A stretch of 64,000 bases of DNA, taken from contig NZ_CP073766.1 in NCBI RefSeq assembly GCF_018255755.1, positions 6,198,501 through 6,262,500 on the forward strand. Reading direction: 5' to 3'. The stretch is from Chitinophaga sp. HK235 (GTDB lineage: Bacteria > Bacteroidota > Bacteroidia > Chitinophagales > Chitinophagaceae). The position numbers and the translations under genes are program-made. This document shows, piece by piece, positions 1 to 8,950 of the stretch (position 1 is the first letter of the stretch; each line of letters begins with the position of its first letter). The notes beneath the pieces are model-generated. The model ran no database searches, was not told where the DNA came from, and saw only the letters and a program-made list of their open reading frames with translations.

Positions 1-18
1 AAATTAAGCGAACCTATT

Positions 19-474
19 ATGAAATCAAAATCTGATAAAGAGAAAGAGACGAAAAAAACTACTTCTCCTAAGACTGCAAAAGACGCTCCCAAAGCTGCGG
101 AAAAGCCTAAGAAAGAGGTGGATGACGATGATGATGATGAGGACGGAGAAGATGAGGAAACTACATCTAAGAAGCCCTCTAAAAAATCAGATAAGTCAGC
201 TTCCAAATCCAAACGTAAAGGCGACGATGAGGACGAAGATGATGATGACGACGATTATGATGATACGGATGATGCTGACGCTTGGGAGAAAGGCGAAGAT
301 GAGGATTATGACCCGGACTTTGAAGAGTTTGACATGCCTAAATCAAAAGGTAAACGTGGCCGTCCTGCCGGTAGCAAAAAGGCGGATGATGACGACGACC
401 TGGGCCTGGACGACGACTTCAAAGACATGGATCTGTTCAATGATCGCTTTGATGATGACGATGATGATTTTTAA
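19..474 (+). CDS. Asp-rich low-complexity protein with AT-hook-like motif
   Basis: A 151-residue protein made of alternating lysine-rich and aspartate/glutamate-rich blocks: basic residues 1-33, long Asp runs at about 35-45, 69-85 and 122-151, and a basic KRGRPAGSKK segment near residues 112-121 that resembles an AT-hook (core GRP). It has no signal peptide and no membrane segment and is probably disordered. The ATG at 19 is the first seen, but the frame stays open to the window edge, so the true start could lie further upstream. The stop is 12 bases before the open frame of pabB. The AT-hook suggests nucleic-acid binding through the basic patches, but no family was recognised and the function is unknown. 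Confidence 0.6.
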   Translation: MKSKSDKEKETKKTTSPKTAKDAPKAAEKPKKEVDDDDDDEDGEDEETTSKKPSKKSDKSASKSKRKGDDEDEDDDDDDYDDTDDADAWEKGEDEDYDPDFEEFDMPKSKGKRGRPAGSKKADDDDDLGLDDDFKDMDLFNDRFDDDDDDF

Positions 475-546
475 GGATTAAAAGCGATTATTATCAGAAT
501 ATTTCACACTTTTCCGGTCGATGATCAGAAAATATTTAAACAACAA

Positions 547-1788
547 ATGTTGAATTGGGCAAACCAGTTCAACATTTGTTGTTTATTGGACAATAATAAT
601 TATCCCGACCTTCATCATCGTTTCGAAGCCTTACTGGCAGCCGATGTCCTGCAATCCCTCGAAGTAAATGCCGGCAACGCCTTCCCTGCACTGGAACAGT
701 TTTATGCCTCCTGTCAGGACTGGCTCTTCGGGCACCTGGCCTACGACCTCAAAAACGAAACAGCACCAGGACTCCGGTCTGATAACCCCGACGGCACCGG
801 TTTTCCGGATATGTTCTTTTTTCAGCCAAGGGTTGTGATGCAGCTCCAAAACAACCAGGTTCATATCGGAGGGATCCATTTTTCCGCAGCAGACGCCCTG
901 GCCATATACCAGGACTGTCTTCGTATGCCCGTTGACGTTGTAGCGCCGGCAGCACCCCAGCTCACGCCCCTTCAGGCAAGGCTGGACCACACACAGTATA
1001 TCCACGCTGTAAAAGGACTGCAGGCACATATCCTGCGCGGTGATTGTTATGAGGTGAACTTCTGCCGGGAGAATTTTATGGAAGATGCCTGCGTATATCC
1101 GCCTGCGTTATTTACGCAGTTAAATGCACTTTCGCCGGCTCCCTTTGCGGCTTATTACCGCCTGCATGACCGTTATCTCATCAGCTCCAGCCCGGAGCGT
1201 TACCTGCAAAAAACCGGTACCACCGTTATCTCACAGCCTATTAAAGGCACCAGCAGAAAAGATCCGGACCCTGTCCTTGATCTGCAGCTGCAGGAAGCAC
1301 TGCGCAACAACCCCAAAGAAAGAGCAGAAAACATCATGGTGGTAGACCTGGTACGTAACGACTTGTCGCATACCGCTGTACGTGGCAGCGTTACTGTGAA
1401 AGAACTCTGCGGCATCTACTCATTTGCCCAGGTACACCAGATGATATCCACCGTGGCCGCCGAAATAGCCCCTGGTACTCCACTTACAGCCATACTGAAA
1501 CACACCTTCCCCATGGGCTCCATGACAGGCGCCCCCAAAATAAGGGTGATGCAGCTGATTGAAGAATACGAGCAAAGCCGCCGTGGACTGTATTCCGGAG
1601 CGGTAGGATATATTACGCCTGAAGGAGATTTTGATTTTAATGTGGTGATCCGTAGCATGATCTACAATGCCTCCCGCCGCTACCTCTCCTTCCAGACCGG
1701 TTCGGCCATTACCTTTTATAGCAATCCGCAACTGGAGTGGGAGGAATGTCTGCTGAAAGCAGCAGCCATGGTAAAACTACTTGAATAG
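547..1788 (+). CDS. pabB: Aminodeoxychorismate synthase component I (PabB)
   Basis: Chorismate-binding enzyme that aminates chorismate to 4-amino-4-deoxychorismate for p-aminobenzoate and folate synthesis in the cytoplasm. The C-terminal chorismate-binding domain covers about residues 145-413. The motif PIKGT at 231-235 contains the lysine that PabB enzymes carry where anthranilate synthase TrpE has alanine (PIAGT), which favours PabB. Other signatures are DLVRNDLS, GSMTGAPK and the C-terminal SNPQLEWEE. The ATG at 547 is the first ATG, but the frame is open back to the stop of the preceding gene (472-474). The residues it would encode look like a natural PabB N-terminus, so a non-ATG start (ATT at 487 or 490) is possible. 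The 3' end overlaps the convergent epimerase gene by 12 bases. Confidence 0.9.
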   Translation: MLNWANQFNICCLLDNNNYPDLHHRFEALLAADVLQSLEVNAGNAFPALEQFYASCQDWLFGHLAYDLKNETAPGLRSDNPDGTGFPDMFFFQPRVVMQLQNNQVHIGGIHFSAADALAIYQDCLRMPVDVVAPAAPQLTPLQARLDHTQYIHAVKGLQAHILRGDCYEVNFCRENFMEDACVYPPALFTQLNALSPAPFAAYYRLHDRYLISSSPERYLQKTGTTVISQPIKGTSRKDPDPVLDLQLQEALRNNPKERAENIMVVDLVRNDLSHTAVRGSVTVKELCGIYSFAQVHQMISTVAAEIAPGTPLTAILKHTFPMGSMTGAPKIRVMQLIEEYEQSRRGLYSGAVGYITPEGDFDFNVVIRSMIYNASRRYLSFQTGSAITFYSNPQLEWEECLLKAAAMVKLLE

Positions 1789-2688
1789 CTGTTCCATGGC
1801 TTCTTTTACGGTAGGGTAGGAAAACTGAAAACCGGTATCCTGTATCTTGCGCGAAGACACGTTCACACTTTTTAATACTTCAATACTCATCTCTCCCAAT
1901 GCCAGCTTCAGGGCAAAGGCCGGTACATAACTGGTAACAAAACTGCGACCCTTGGCTGCATGAGCCATGGTGAGTATCAGCTCTTTATGTGTAACAGGAT
2001 TGGGGGCCACCGCGTTATAAGTGCCTTCCAGTTGGTCGTTTACAATAGCGTTGAAGTAGAGCCTTACCAGGTCCTGTATATGAATCCAGCTGATATACTG
2101 ATCGCCTGAACCCAGGATGGTGGCAAAGCCGAACTTCAGCGGTTTGTAGAACTCTTTCAAGGCGCCGCCTTCCCTGCTCAATGCAATGCCGGTACGGAAG
2201 ATGACCAGTTTTTTGCCGAGTCCTTCAACCGGAGCAATGCTTCTTTCCCAGGCCAGTGTGGTACTGCCCAGAAAGTCAGTAGCCGGTGGGTCTGTCTCTG
2301 TAAATGGATGGTCTTTCGATTCCCCGTAATAACCGGTGGCTGAAGCACTGATTACTTTTTTTACTTTGTTGGGGTGGGTCTGTAAGGCTTTGACTATAAG
2401 TTCACTGCTTTGGGTACGGCTGTCTGCGATCTCCTGTTTCCGCGAAGCGGTCCATCTTTTTTCACCTACATTGGCACCTGCCAGGTGTACGATATAGTCA
2501 GCCTGTTGCAAGGCATCTACGTCCAGCGTTTGTGCGTTCACGTCCCAGCTGGCGTAACTTACTGCCTTATTGGGGCCCTTTTCCGGTTTTCTGGTGAGGA
2601 TGATCACTTTATAGCCACGTTCCAGTAACATACGGGTCAATGCCGTTCCTACCAGTCCCGTGCCGCCGGTTATCATAACGGTCTCCAT
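1777..2688 (-). CDS. TIGR01777-type SDR-family epimerase
   Basis: A 303-residue protein of the extended short-chain dehydrogenase/reductase type, in the sugar-nucleotide-epimerase-like group represented by E. coli YfcH. The N-terminus carries the Rossmann motif GGTGLVGTAL (residues 8-17). A YYG segment near residues 118-120 fits the active-site Tyr region, and the C-terminal half includes the conserved SWIHIQD segment. The C-terminal DUF1731-like region has ALKLALGEMS. It is cytoplasmic and its substrate is unknown. It is convergent with pabB (12-base overlap) and divergent from the secreted protein starting at 2886. No partner gene points to a pathway. Confidence 0.85.
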   Translation of the reverse strand: METVMITGGTGLVGTALTRMLLERGYKVIILTRKPEKGPNKAVSYASWDVNAQTLDVDALQQADYIVHLAGANVGEKRWTASRKQEIADSRTQSSELIVKALQTHPNKVKKVISASATGYYGESKDHPFTETDPPATDFLGSTTLAWERSIAPVEGLGKKLVIFRTGIALSREGGALKEFYKPLKFGFATILGSGDQYISWIHIQDLVRLYFNAIVNDQLEGTYNAVAPNPVTHKELILTMAHAAKGRSFVTSYVPAFALKLALGEMSIEVLKSVNVSSRKIQDTGFQFSYPTVKEAMEQLFK

Positions 2689-2810
2689 CAGGTATATCTG
2701 CGTTTAAAAATATTTTATTAAAAATACACAATAAATCCCGCCTTTTGGTATTTAAGTAAAGTCAGGACTTACATCGTGTAATTTGCCGTATTAATTTCTG
2801 ATTTTTAGTG

Positions 2811-2818
2811 TAAGTTTG
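2811..2818 (+). promoter_or_regulatory. Candidate -7 element (TAAGTTTG)
   Basis: TAAGTTTG fits the Bacteroidota -7 consensus TAnnTTTG and lies 67 bases before the ATG at 2886. The only nearby TTTG (2782-2785) is 25 bases upstream, longer than the usual 19-21, so the -33 part is weak. Confidence 0.3.
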
Positions 2819-2885
2819 GAGATGATGCGTTTGTTCGCATTATCTACCATTTTCATCATCAGCATTATCGAAACTTCATTAGAGT

Positions 2886-4412
2886 ATGCACATGCTATAC
2901 CGGATCCAACTCCTTCTGTTGCTGCTTTTTGCCGGCGGGACAGCAGTAGCACAGAAAATTTCCTATTCCGAACCCGAAAAAGATGATTACAAAAGCACTG
3001 AGTTTGAAATCATAGGTAAAGTGGGCGGTAATATACTTGTGTATAAGACCGACCGGGGAGATTTTTCCGTGTCTGTGTATGATGGTGAAATGCAGCTGAA
3101 AGACCGTGTAAAACTGGACTTCCTCCCCAGGAAAGTGATCAGCATGGACTTTGTGGCCTACCCCGACAGAGTGCTGATGATCTATCAGTTTCAGCGCAAA
3201 GATGCCGTATATAGCTTCTGTGCCACCATGTCGCCGGATGCAAAATTCAATGATGCACCCATCATGATCGATTCTACCCGTATCGGCATGTATTCCAAGG
3301 AAAATAAAGTGTATTCGGTAGAGATATCCGAAGATAAACGCCGGATCATGGTGTATAAGATCAACCAGGATAAGGAAGACAACAACGTGTTTTATACCTT
3401 CCTGTACGACAGCGCCATGGCACTGGTGAATAACAGCCGCCTCTCTCTCCCGATGGCCGGCAGGAAACAGTTCCTTAGCAACTTTAGCCTTACCAATGAA
3501 GGCGATCTCGTATTCAATAAACTGGAACGTACCTCCAACCGCGATTATGTGGTGAGTGGCAGCATGGTGATGAAGAGAGCACTGGTAGACAGCTTCGAAG
3601 TATCAGCCATGGGATTCAAAGGTCAGTTGCTCGATGAAGTGAAAATGAAACTGGATAATAACAAGCATACCGCATTGGTCACCGCTTTCTATTACAAACA
3701 GAAACGAGGCAATGTGGAAGGTATGTACCTGTATAAGTTCGATTATCAGGGCAACAAACCCCTGTACGAGAAATCCGTGGTGTTTTCCAACGACCTGAAA
3801 ATGGCCGCACGCGGGGAGTCCAGTACTTCCAGCGCTTTCAACGACTATTTCATACGCCGCATTATCAATACCGCCAATGGCGGGTTCCTGCTGACGGCAG
3901 AAGCATTTTACACTTCTTCCCGCTACCAGCCCTGGAACCGCTGGAATTATATGTACGGCAGCCCTTATGGCGGTATGTACTATTCCCCTTATTACTACTC
4001 TCCGTATTCTCCGATGTATTACAATCCCTGGTACTGGAATAATTCCCAGGGAGTGCGTTATCACTATGATAACGTGGCCGTATTGTCTTTCGACGAGGAG
4101 GGCAATCTGCAGTGGAACAATTTTGTCCGTAAGAGCCAGTTTGATGATAATGCCGACCTGTATCTGTCTTACCTGATGGTGAATATAGGCAGTGAGTTGC
4201 GTTTTCTGTACAATGAGCTGGACAGGCGTAATTATATGCTGACAGATGTAAGCCTGGCACCCGGAGGAAAAGTAACGCGTATGCCTACTTTACGCAACCT
4301 GGACAAGGGTTTCACCTGGATGCCCCGGTACGGTAAACAAATCAGTGCCCGGACGGTGTTGGTTCCGTGTGTATATAGGAACTATATTTGCTTTGCTAAA
4401 ATTGACTTTTAA
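2886..4412 (+). CDS. Secreted protein of unknown function, Tyr/Pro-rich insert
   Basis: A 508-residue exported protein. The N-terminus has a hydrophobic leucine run ending AVAQ (about residue 23), a Sec signal peptide with a signal peptidase I site. The body is beta-rich and looks like a repetitive WD/propeller-type fold, though no domain was recognised. A striking insert at about 355-385 is made almost entirely of Tyr, Pro, Ser, Gly and Met and precedes the conserved-looking C-terminal part. The ATG at 2886 and the second ATG at 2892 are both possible starts. The next gene begins 15 bases after the stop, so the two are probably co-transcribed. Function unknown. Confidence 0.75.
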   Translation: MHMLYRIQLLLLLLFAGGTAVAQKISYSEPEKDDYKSTEFEIIGKVGGNILVYKTDRGDFSVSVYDGEMQLKDRVKLDFLPRKVISMDFVAYPDRVLMIYQFQRKDAVYSFCATMSPDAKFNDAPIMIDSTRIGMYSKENKVYSVEISEDKRRIMVYKINQDKEDNNVFYTFLYDSAMALVNNSRLSLPMAGRKQFLSNFSLTNEGDLVFNKLERTSNRDYVVSGSMVMKRALVDSFEVSAMGFKGQLLDEVKMKLDNNKHTALVTAFYYKQKRGNVEGMYLYKFDYQGNKPLYEKSVVFSNDLKMAARGESSTSSAFNDYFIRRIINTANGGFLLTAEAFYTSSRYQPWNRWNYMYGSPYGGMYYSPYYYSPYSPMYYNPWYWNNSQGVRYHYDNVAVLSFDEEGNLQWNNFVRKSQFDDNADLYLSYLMVNIGSELRFLYNELDRRNYMLTDVSLAPGGKVTRMPTLRNLDKGFTWMPRYGKQISARTVLVPCVYRNYICFAKIDF

Positions 4413-4427
4413 TCACACCTTTGCACT

Positions 4428-5405
4428 GTGATACGTTTTTTCCGTTCAGGCAATCCGCTTACGGTATTGCTGTTGCTGATTTACACATTACTGGTTAAGT
4501 TCTACTATCTGTTGCATCCTGCTGCTTACATGGCAGACGGTTCAGAGGGGCTTTTGTATGATCTGCTCGTAAAGTGGCTGCATATGCTGATGGGCAACAG
4601 CCCGTTCTTTTTTACATCGCTGGCTATCCTGCTGATTTTGCTGCAGTCGTTGCTGCTGACCAAAATCATCAATCACCACCGGCTTTTTCCCAAGCCTACC
4701 TATCTGCCGGCCATGTGTTTCCTGCTGTTTACATCACTGTTACAGAGCTGGAATACCTTTTCGCCGGCGCTGCTGGTGAATGTGATCATGTTGTGGGTGT
4801 TTTCGAGTATAACGGAGCTGTATACACGGACTTCCGCCAGGGATGTGGTGTTTAATATTGGTTTTGCACTGGGTGTTTGCGGGTTGTTTTATTTCCCGGC
4901 TGTTATTTTCTGTTTGTTGCTGCTGGTCAGCATGCTGATCATGCGTGCCTTCCGGCTGGCCGAATGGATTATTGCCATTTTGGGGCTTATCTGTCCGTTA
5001 TACCTGATGGGCACTTACCTGTTTCTGACAAACCAGATGGCGCTGCTGCGCAAGATTCCTAATATAGGGCTTTCCCTGCCGATGATCACCAATTACAAGG
5101 TGTGGGGCGCGATGATTGCCTGTCTGCTGTTTTTTGCGCTGGGATGGCTGCTGCTGCAGCGTCCGCTGAAAAAAATGCTGATCCAGGGACGTAAAATATG
5201 GGCGGTACTGATCATTTATGTGCTGGTGGCGGTGATGGTCCCCTTCTTTAATGTGGAATTTTCTCCTGCCTACTGGGTGCTGGCTGTTTTGCCGGTAGCT
5301 ATGTTTGCCGGTAATGTATTCTGGTCTATCTCCAATGAAACTTTCGCCAACGTCGTCCATTTTATTGTACTGGCGTATATGATCGTGATGCAGTATTTCA
5401 GCTAA
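4428..5405 (+). CDS. Multi-pass inner-membrane protein, DUF6427-like
   Basis: A 325-residue very hydrophobic protein with roughly eight to ten predicted membrane helices. The N-terminus (MIRFFRSGNPLTVLLLLIYT) resembles the family of Bacteroidota membrane proteins called DUF6427, which I recall only from general appearance. It starts with GTG at 4428, because no ATG precedes the first helix. It lies 15 bases after the secreted Tyr/Pro-rich protein and is followed by a 190-base gap before purQ. No catalytic motif was seen. The role is unknown, possibly in envelope assembly with its upstream neighbour. Confidence 0.7.
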   Translation: MIRFFRSGNPLTVLLLLIYTLLVKFYYLLHPAAYMADGSEGLLYDLLVKWLHMLMGNSPFFFTSLAILLILLQSLLLTKIINHHRLFPKPTYLPAMCFLLFTSLLQSWNTFSPALLVNVIMLWVFSSITELYTRTSARDVVFNIGFALGVCGLFYFPAVIFCLLLLVSMLIMRAFRLAEWIIAILGLICPLYLMGTYLFLTNQMALLRKIPNIGLSLPMITNYKVWGAMIACLLFFALGWLLLQRPLKKMLIQGRKIWAVLIIYVLVAVMVPFFNVEFSPAYWVLAVLPVAMFAGNVFWSISNETFANVVHFIVLAYMIVMQYFS

Positions 5406-5595
5406 TACCGCTTTTTTAAAACCAATTGACCTTCAGTATTTTGTTAAAACGGGATGAGCGGCAATGGAAAATTGCGTAGGGAAAAGTAATTTTGTCTTTT
5501 CCTGACAGCTTTGATATGTAGCATTATATTCATGTGAAAGACGGGAAATCTAATTTATAAAGCATTATTTACATATAAACACAAAACATTTTCAG

Positions 5596-6288
5596 ATGAA
5601 ATTTGGTGTTGTCACCTTTCCGGGTTCTAACTGTGATCACGATATGATTGATTCCCTGCGCAATGATCTGGGGCAGGAAGTAATAGAACTGTGGCATAAG
5701 GATAAAGACCTGAGCGCATTCAGCACAGAAGATTGTATTATATTACCAGGTGGTTTTTCCTATGGTGATTACCTGCGTTGCGGCGCTATCGCCAGGTTCA
5801 GTCCCATGATGCAGAGTGTGATTGAATTCGCCCAAAAAGGCGGTCGTGTGATTGGTGTATGTAATGGTTTCCAGGTACTGTGCGAGGCCGGACTGCTTCC
5901 AGGTGTACTGTTGAGAAATGAAAACCAGCAGTTTGTATGCAAAAACGTTTTCCTGAAAAGCGAAAACAATGCGGCCTCCCTCACAAAAGACGTTACCGGC
6001 AGACCACTGATGATCCCGGTGGCACATGGTGAAGGTCGTTTTTATGCAGATGACGCCACGCTGGACGAACTGGAAAAAAACAACCAGATCCTCTTCCGCT
6101 ACTGCGACGAGTTTGGCAATATTATTGACACCGCTAACCCTAACGGAGCCATCCGTAATATCGCTGGCATTTGTAATAAAGAAAGAAACGTATTTGGAAT
6201 GATGCCTCACCCGGAAAGAGCTACCAGCCAGGGGCTCGGTAATCTCGACGGACAGCTCATCTTCCAGAGTCTGATCAATAACAACTAG
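5596..6288 (+). CDS. purQ: Phosphoribosylformylglycinamidine synthase subunit PurQ
   Basis: Glutaminase subunit of FGAM synthase (fourth step of de novo purine synthesis). It hydrolyses glutamine and passes ammonia to PurL. At 230 residues it has the usual length of a stand-alone PurQ. It is a class I glutamine amidotransferase, with PGGFSYGDYLRCG near residue 51, the nucleophile Cys in GVCNGFQ (about residue 94) and the catalytic His/Glu in MPHPERA near the C-terminus. No purL or purS lies next to it, so the complex must be assembled from genes elsewhere. A TAATTTTG element at 5487-5494 could be its -7 promoter part, but no matching TTTG was found 19-21 bases upstream. Confidence 0.96.
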   Translation: MKFGVVTFPGSNCDHDMIDSLRNDLGQEVIELWHKDKDLSAFSTEDCIILPGGFSYGDYLRCGAIARFSPMMQSVIEFAQKGGRVIGVCNGFQVLCEAGLLPGVLLRNENQQFVCKNVFLKSENNAASLTKDVTGRPLMIPVAHGEGRFYADDATLDELEKNNQILFRYCDEFGNIIDTANPNGAIRNIAGICNKERNVFGMMPHPERATSQGLGNLDGQLIFQSLINNN

Positions 6289-6320
6289 TATCAATCAACC
6301 AACCAATTAAAAAGAAAAGC

Positions 6321-6776
6321 ATGAAAAAATTATTAACAGCACTGGCATTGTTCGCCCTGCCTATTCTGGCAAGCGCTCAGATCGAAAATCCGGTTAAATG
6401 GAGCTTTACCTCCAAAAAGGTAAACGCCACCACTTATGAGGTGCATGCAACAGCTACCATTGAAAACGGCTGGCATTTATACGCCCAGGAAGCAGGGGAA
6501 GGTCCTGTGCCTACTTCCTTCAAATTCACTAAAAACCCGCTGGCTGCTACCTCCGGTAAAGTGACTGAAGTAGGTAAACTGCACAAATCCTTCGACAAAA
6601 ACTTCAATTCTGAACTGAAATACTACGAAAACACCGTGAACTTCGTTCAGAAAGTGACCGTAAAAGGTAAAGCAGCTACCAAAGTGAAAGGCTCTGTAGA
6701 GTTCATGGTATGCGACGACCATCAGTGTCTGCCTCCTAAAGAAGTGGAATTTGCGGTAAGTGTGGGAGGAAAATAA
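6321..6776 (+). CDS. Stand-alone DsbD N-terminal-domain protein with CX4C pair
   Basis: A 151-residue periplasmic protein with a signal peptide (cleavage after ASA, residues 17-19). It resembles the N-terminal immunoglobulin-like domain of DsbD, which accepts electrons from the DsbD membrane domain and hands them to periplasmic oxidised proteins. Its Cys pair, C131 and C136 (CDDHQC followed by LPP), is at the position of the catalytic cysteines of that domain. It is clearly paralogous to residues about 25-150 of the dsbD gene 107 bases downstream (shared PVKW, ATIE.GW and KYFENxV-like stretches), where both cysteines are replaced. A hairpin lies between the two genes. It probably serves as the electron-delivering partner of that DsbD. 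Confidence 0.85.
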   Translation: MKKLLTALALFALPILASAQIENPVKWSFTSKKVNATTYEVHATATIENGWHLYAQEAGEGPVPTSFKFTKNPLAATSGKVTEVGKLHKSFDKNFNSELKYYENTVNFVQKVTVKGKAATKVKGSVEFMVCDDHQCLPPKEVEFAVSVGGK

Positions 6777-6814
6777 GTTTGCACACGGTAACCAAAAATA
6801 TGTCTTATACGATG

Positions 6815-6841
6815 AACGAGTTCCTCCAAAAGGAACTCGTT
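6815..6841 (+). terminator. Hairpin between the DsbD N-domain gene and dsbD
   Basis: Perfect 11-bp inverted repeat (6815-6825 and 6831-6841) with a 5-base loop. The T-tract after it is poor, so it may be a weak terminator or an mRNA processing hairpin that sets the ratio of the two genes. Confidence 0.6.
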
Positions 6842-6883
6842 GTCGTTTAATCTCCTGTATATTATTTAAAGCCTATTGACTAT

Positions 6884-8917
6884 ATGAAGCATTTGCTTTC
6901 ATTCCTGATACCGGTTTTTGCTTTGTTTGCCTTCAGCGCAAACGCGCAGGAACAAAGTCCTAAGCCAGTAAAATGGGAATTTTCCGCTGAGAAGAAAAAC
7001 GACCAGGAATATGTACTCCATGCCAAGGCAACGATAGAAAAGGGATGGCTGCTGTTTTCCACCACCATGGGCAACGACGATCCCAACACCCGCATTGTGC
7101 CCGATAGTACCGCCAAACTCACCCTGGGAACTGTTACAGAGCAAGGTAAGCTCCAGCAGCGCAAAGAACCGCTGTTCGACAACCTGGACATCAAATATTT
7201 TGAAAATGAAGTGGAACTGGTAGCCGATATCAAAGGCACGCCTGCTTCCGGCAAAATCAGGGGCAATATCAACTATATGGTCCTGAAAGGAGAAGAAGTA
7301 TTGCCGGAGGAAACAGCTTTTGATGTAGCGGTAGCACCAGCTGCTGCTGCCGGCAATACCACTGCTGCTCCTGCTGCAGAAGGTGCCGCAGCCAGTGGTG
7401 GCGTAGCCGAAGATGACGCTTCCAACAAATCCCTGCTGTGGATATTCCTGGCCAGCTTTGGCGGTGGTTTTATCGCGCTGATCACGCCCTGCGTGTTCTC
7501 CATGATCCCCATCACCGTAAGCTTCTTTACCAAACGCAGTAAAACAAGGGCTGAAGGCATCAAAAATGCGTTCACCTATTCACTGTCTATCATCGTTATT
7601 TATACTTTACTGGGCTTCCTTATCACCAAAGTATTTGGTGCCAGTGCGCTCAACTCCCTCGCCAGCAATGGTATTGCCAACATGATCTTCTTCGTGATCT
7701 TCCTGTTGTTTGCCTTTTCTTTCCTGGGAGCTTTTGAGATCTCCCTGCCCAGCTCCTGGGCCAACGTGTCCGACTCCAGGGCAGGTATGGGCAGCTTTAT
7801 GGGTATTTTCTTTATGGCGCTTACCCTGGCTATCGTATCTTTCTCCTGCACCGGTCCTATTCTGGGTAACCTGCTGGTACTGGCGGCGAAAGGTGGCAAC
7901 ACCGGTCCGCTGGTCGGTATGTTCGGGTTCTCCCTGGCTCTGGCCATTCCGTTCTCTCTGTTCGCGCTGTTCCCCAGCCTGCTGAACAAGATCGGTAAGT
8001 CCGGCGGCTGGCTGAATGCGGTGAAAGTAACCCTCGGTTTCGTGGAACTGGCGCTGGCGCTCAAGTTCCTGTCCAACGTAGACATGGCCTACCACTGGAA
8101 CCTGCTGGACAGGGAAATATTCCTGGCGCTGTGGATCGCCATCTTCGCGTTGCTTACCCTGTATCTGATCGGGAAACTGAAATTCAGCCATGACAGCGAT
8201 GTACCTTACCTCACTGTAACCCGTCTCTGTTTTGCGATTGCCACCTTTACCTTTGTAGTGTATATGGTTCCTGGTATGTGGGGCGCTCCACTGAAAGGTA
8301 TCAGCGGATTCCTGCCACACGAAGGATCACAGGACTTCAACCTGAACAAATCTCTGGTAGATATACAAGCCTCCCTGGAAAGCGGTGGCGGCGGTGGTGG
8401 AAACACCAGCAATGCCAATACCATCAAGCCTAAAAAGCTGGTTGGTCTGCTGCATTCTGAAATCCCGGGTGTGGAAAACGTATTCTTTGATTACGAAGAA
8501 GCGCTGGCAGCAGCCAAAGCGGCCAACAAACCGCTGATGCTCGACTTTACCGGACATACCTGCGTTAACTGCCGTAAGTTCGAAAAATCCGTGCTGTCTA
8601 ATCCGAAAGTGATGAAGATCCTGCGCAATGATTTTATTGTAGCTTCCCTCTACACCGACGAAAAGACATCCCTGCCTGAAGCAGAGCAGTATGTTTCCAA
8701 ATTCGACGGCAGCAAGATCAAAAACGTAGGCCAGAAAAACCTGGACCTGGAGGCCACTCATTTCAAACGCAATTCACAGCCTTACTATATTCCGGTAGAC
8801 CTGCAGGGGAATGCGCTGGTGAATAAAGGTTATGGGTACGATCCGAAAGAAGATGCGGAAGCATTTATCCAGTATCTGGAAAGTGCGAAGGCAGAATTTG
8901 CCCAAAGACAGAAATAA
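6884..8917 (+). CDS. dsbD: Protein-disulfide reductase DsbD with Cys-less N-domain
   Basis: Inner-membrane electron carrier that moves reducing power from cytoplasmic thioredoxin to the periplasm. The order is: signal peptide (1-21), N-terminal DsbD-alpha-like domain (about 25-150), an Ala-rich linker (151-175), the CcdA-like membrane domain (about 183-465, eight helices) with C203 in TPC and C322 in SCTGP, a Gly-rich linker (500-506), and a C-terminal thioredoxin domain with CVNC (C560 and C563). In the N-domain, the two cysteines found in the stand-alone paralog are replaced by L134 and V139 in an otherwise alignable stretch, so this domain cannot do the usual disulfide relay. The upstream gene carries the missing pair. 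Confidence 0.93.
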   Translation: MKHLLSFLIPVFALFAFSANAQEQSPKPVKWEFSAEKKNDQEYVLHAKATIEKGWLLFSTTMGNDDPNTRIVPDSTAKLTLGTVTEQGKLQQRKEPLFDNLDIKYFENEVELVADIKGTPASGKIRGNINYMVLKGEEVLPEETAFDVAVAPAAAAGNTTAAPAAEGAAASGGVAEDDASNKSLLWIFLASFGGGFIALITPCVFSMIPITVSFFTKRSKTRAEGIKNAFTYSLSIIVIYTLLGFLITKVFGASALNSLASNGIANMIFFVIFLLFAFSFLGAFEISLPSSWANVSDSRAGMGSFMGIFFMALTLAIVSFSCTGPILGNLLVLAAKGGNTGPLVGMFGFSLALAIPFSLFALFPSLLNKIGKSGGWLNAVKVTLGFVELALALKFLSNVDMAYHWNLLDREIFLALWIAIFALLTLYLIGKLKFSHDSDVPYLTVTRLCFAIATFTFVVYMVPGMWGAPLKGISGFLPHEGSQDFNLNKSLVDIQASLESGGGGGGNTSNANTIKPKKLVGLLHSEIPGVENVFFDYEEALAAAKAANKPLMLDFTGHTCVNCRKFEKSVLSNPKVMKILRNDFIVASLYTDEKTSLPEAEQYVSKFDGSKIKNVGQKNLDLEATHFKRNSQPYYIPVDLQGNALVNKGYGYDPKEDAEAFIQYLESAKAEFAQRQK

Positions 8918-8950
8918 TTTGGCTATTTGGCCATTGGGTCATTAAATATT

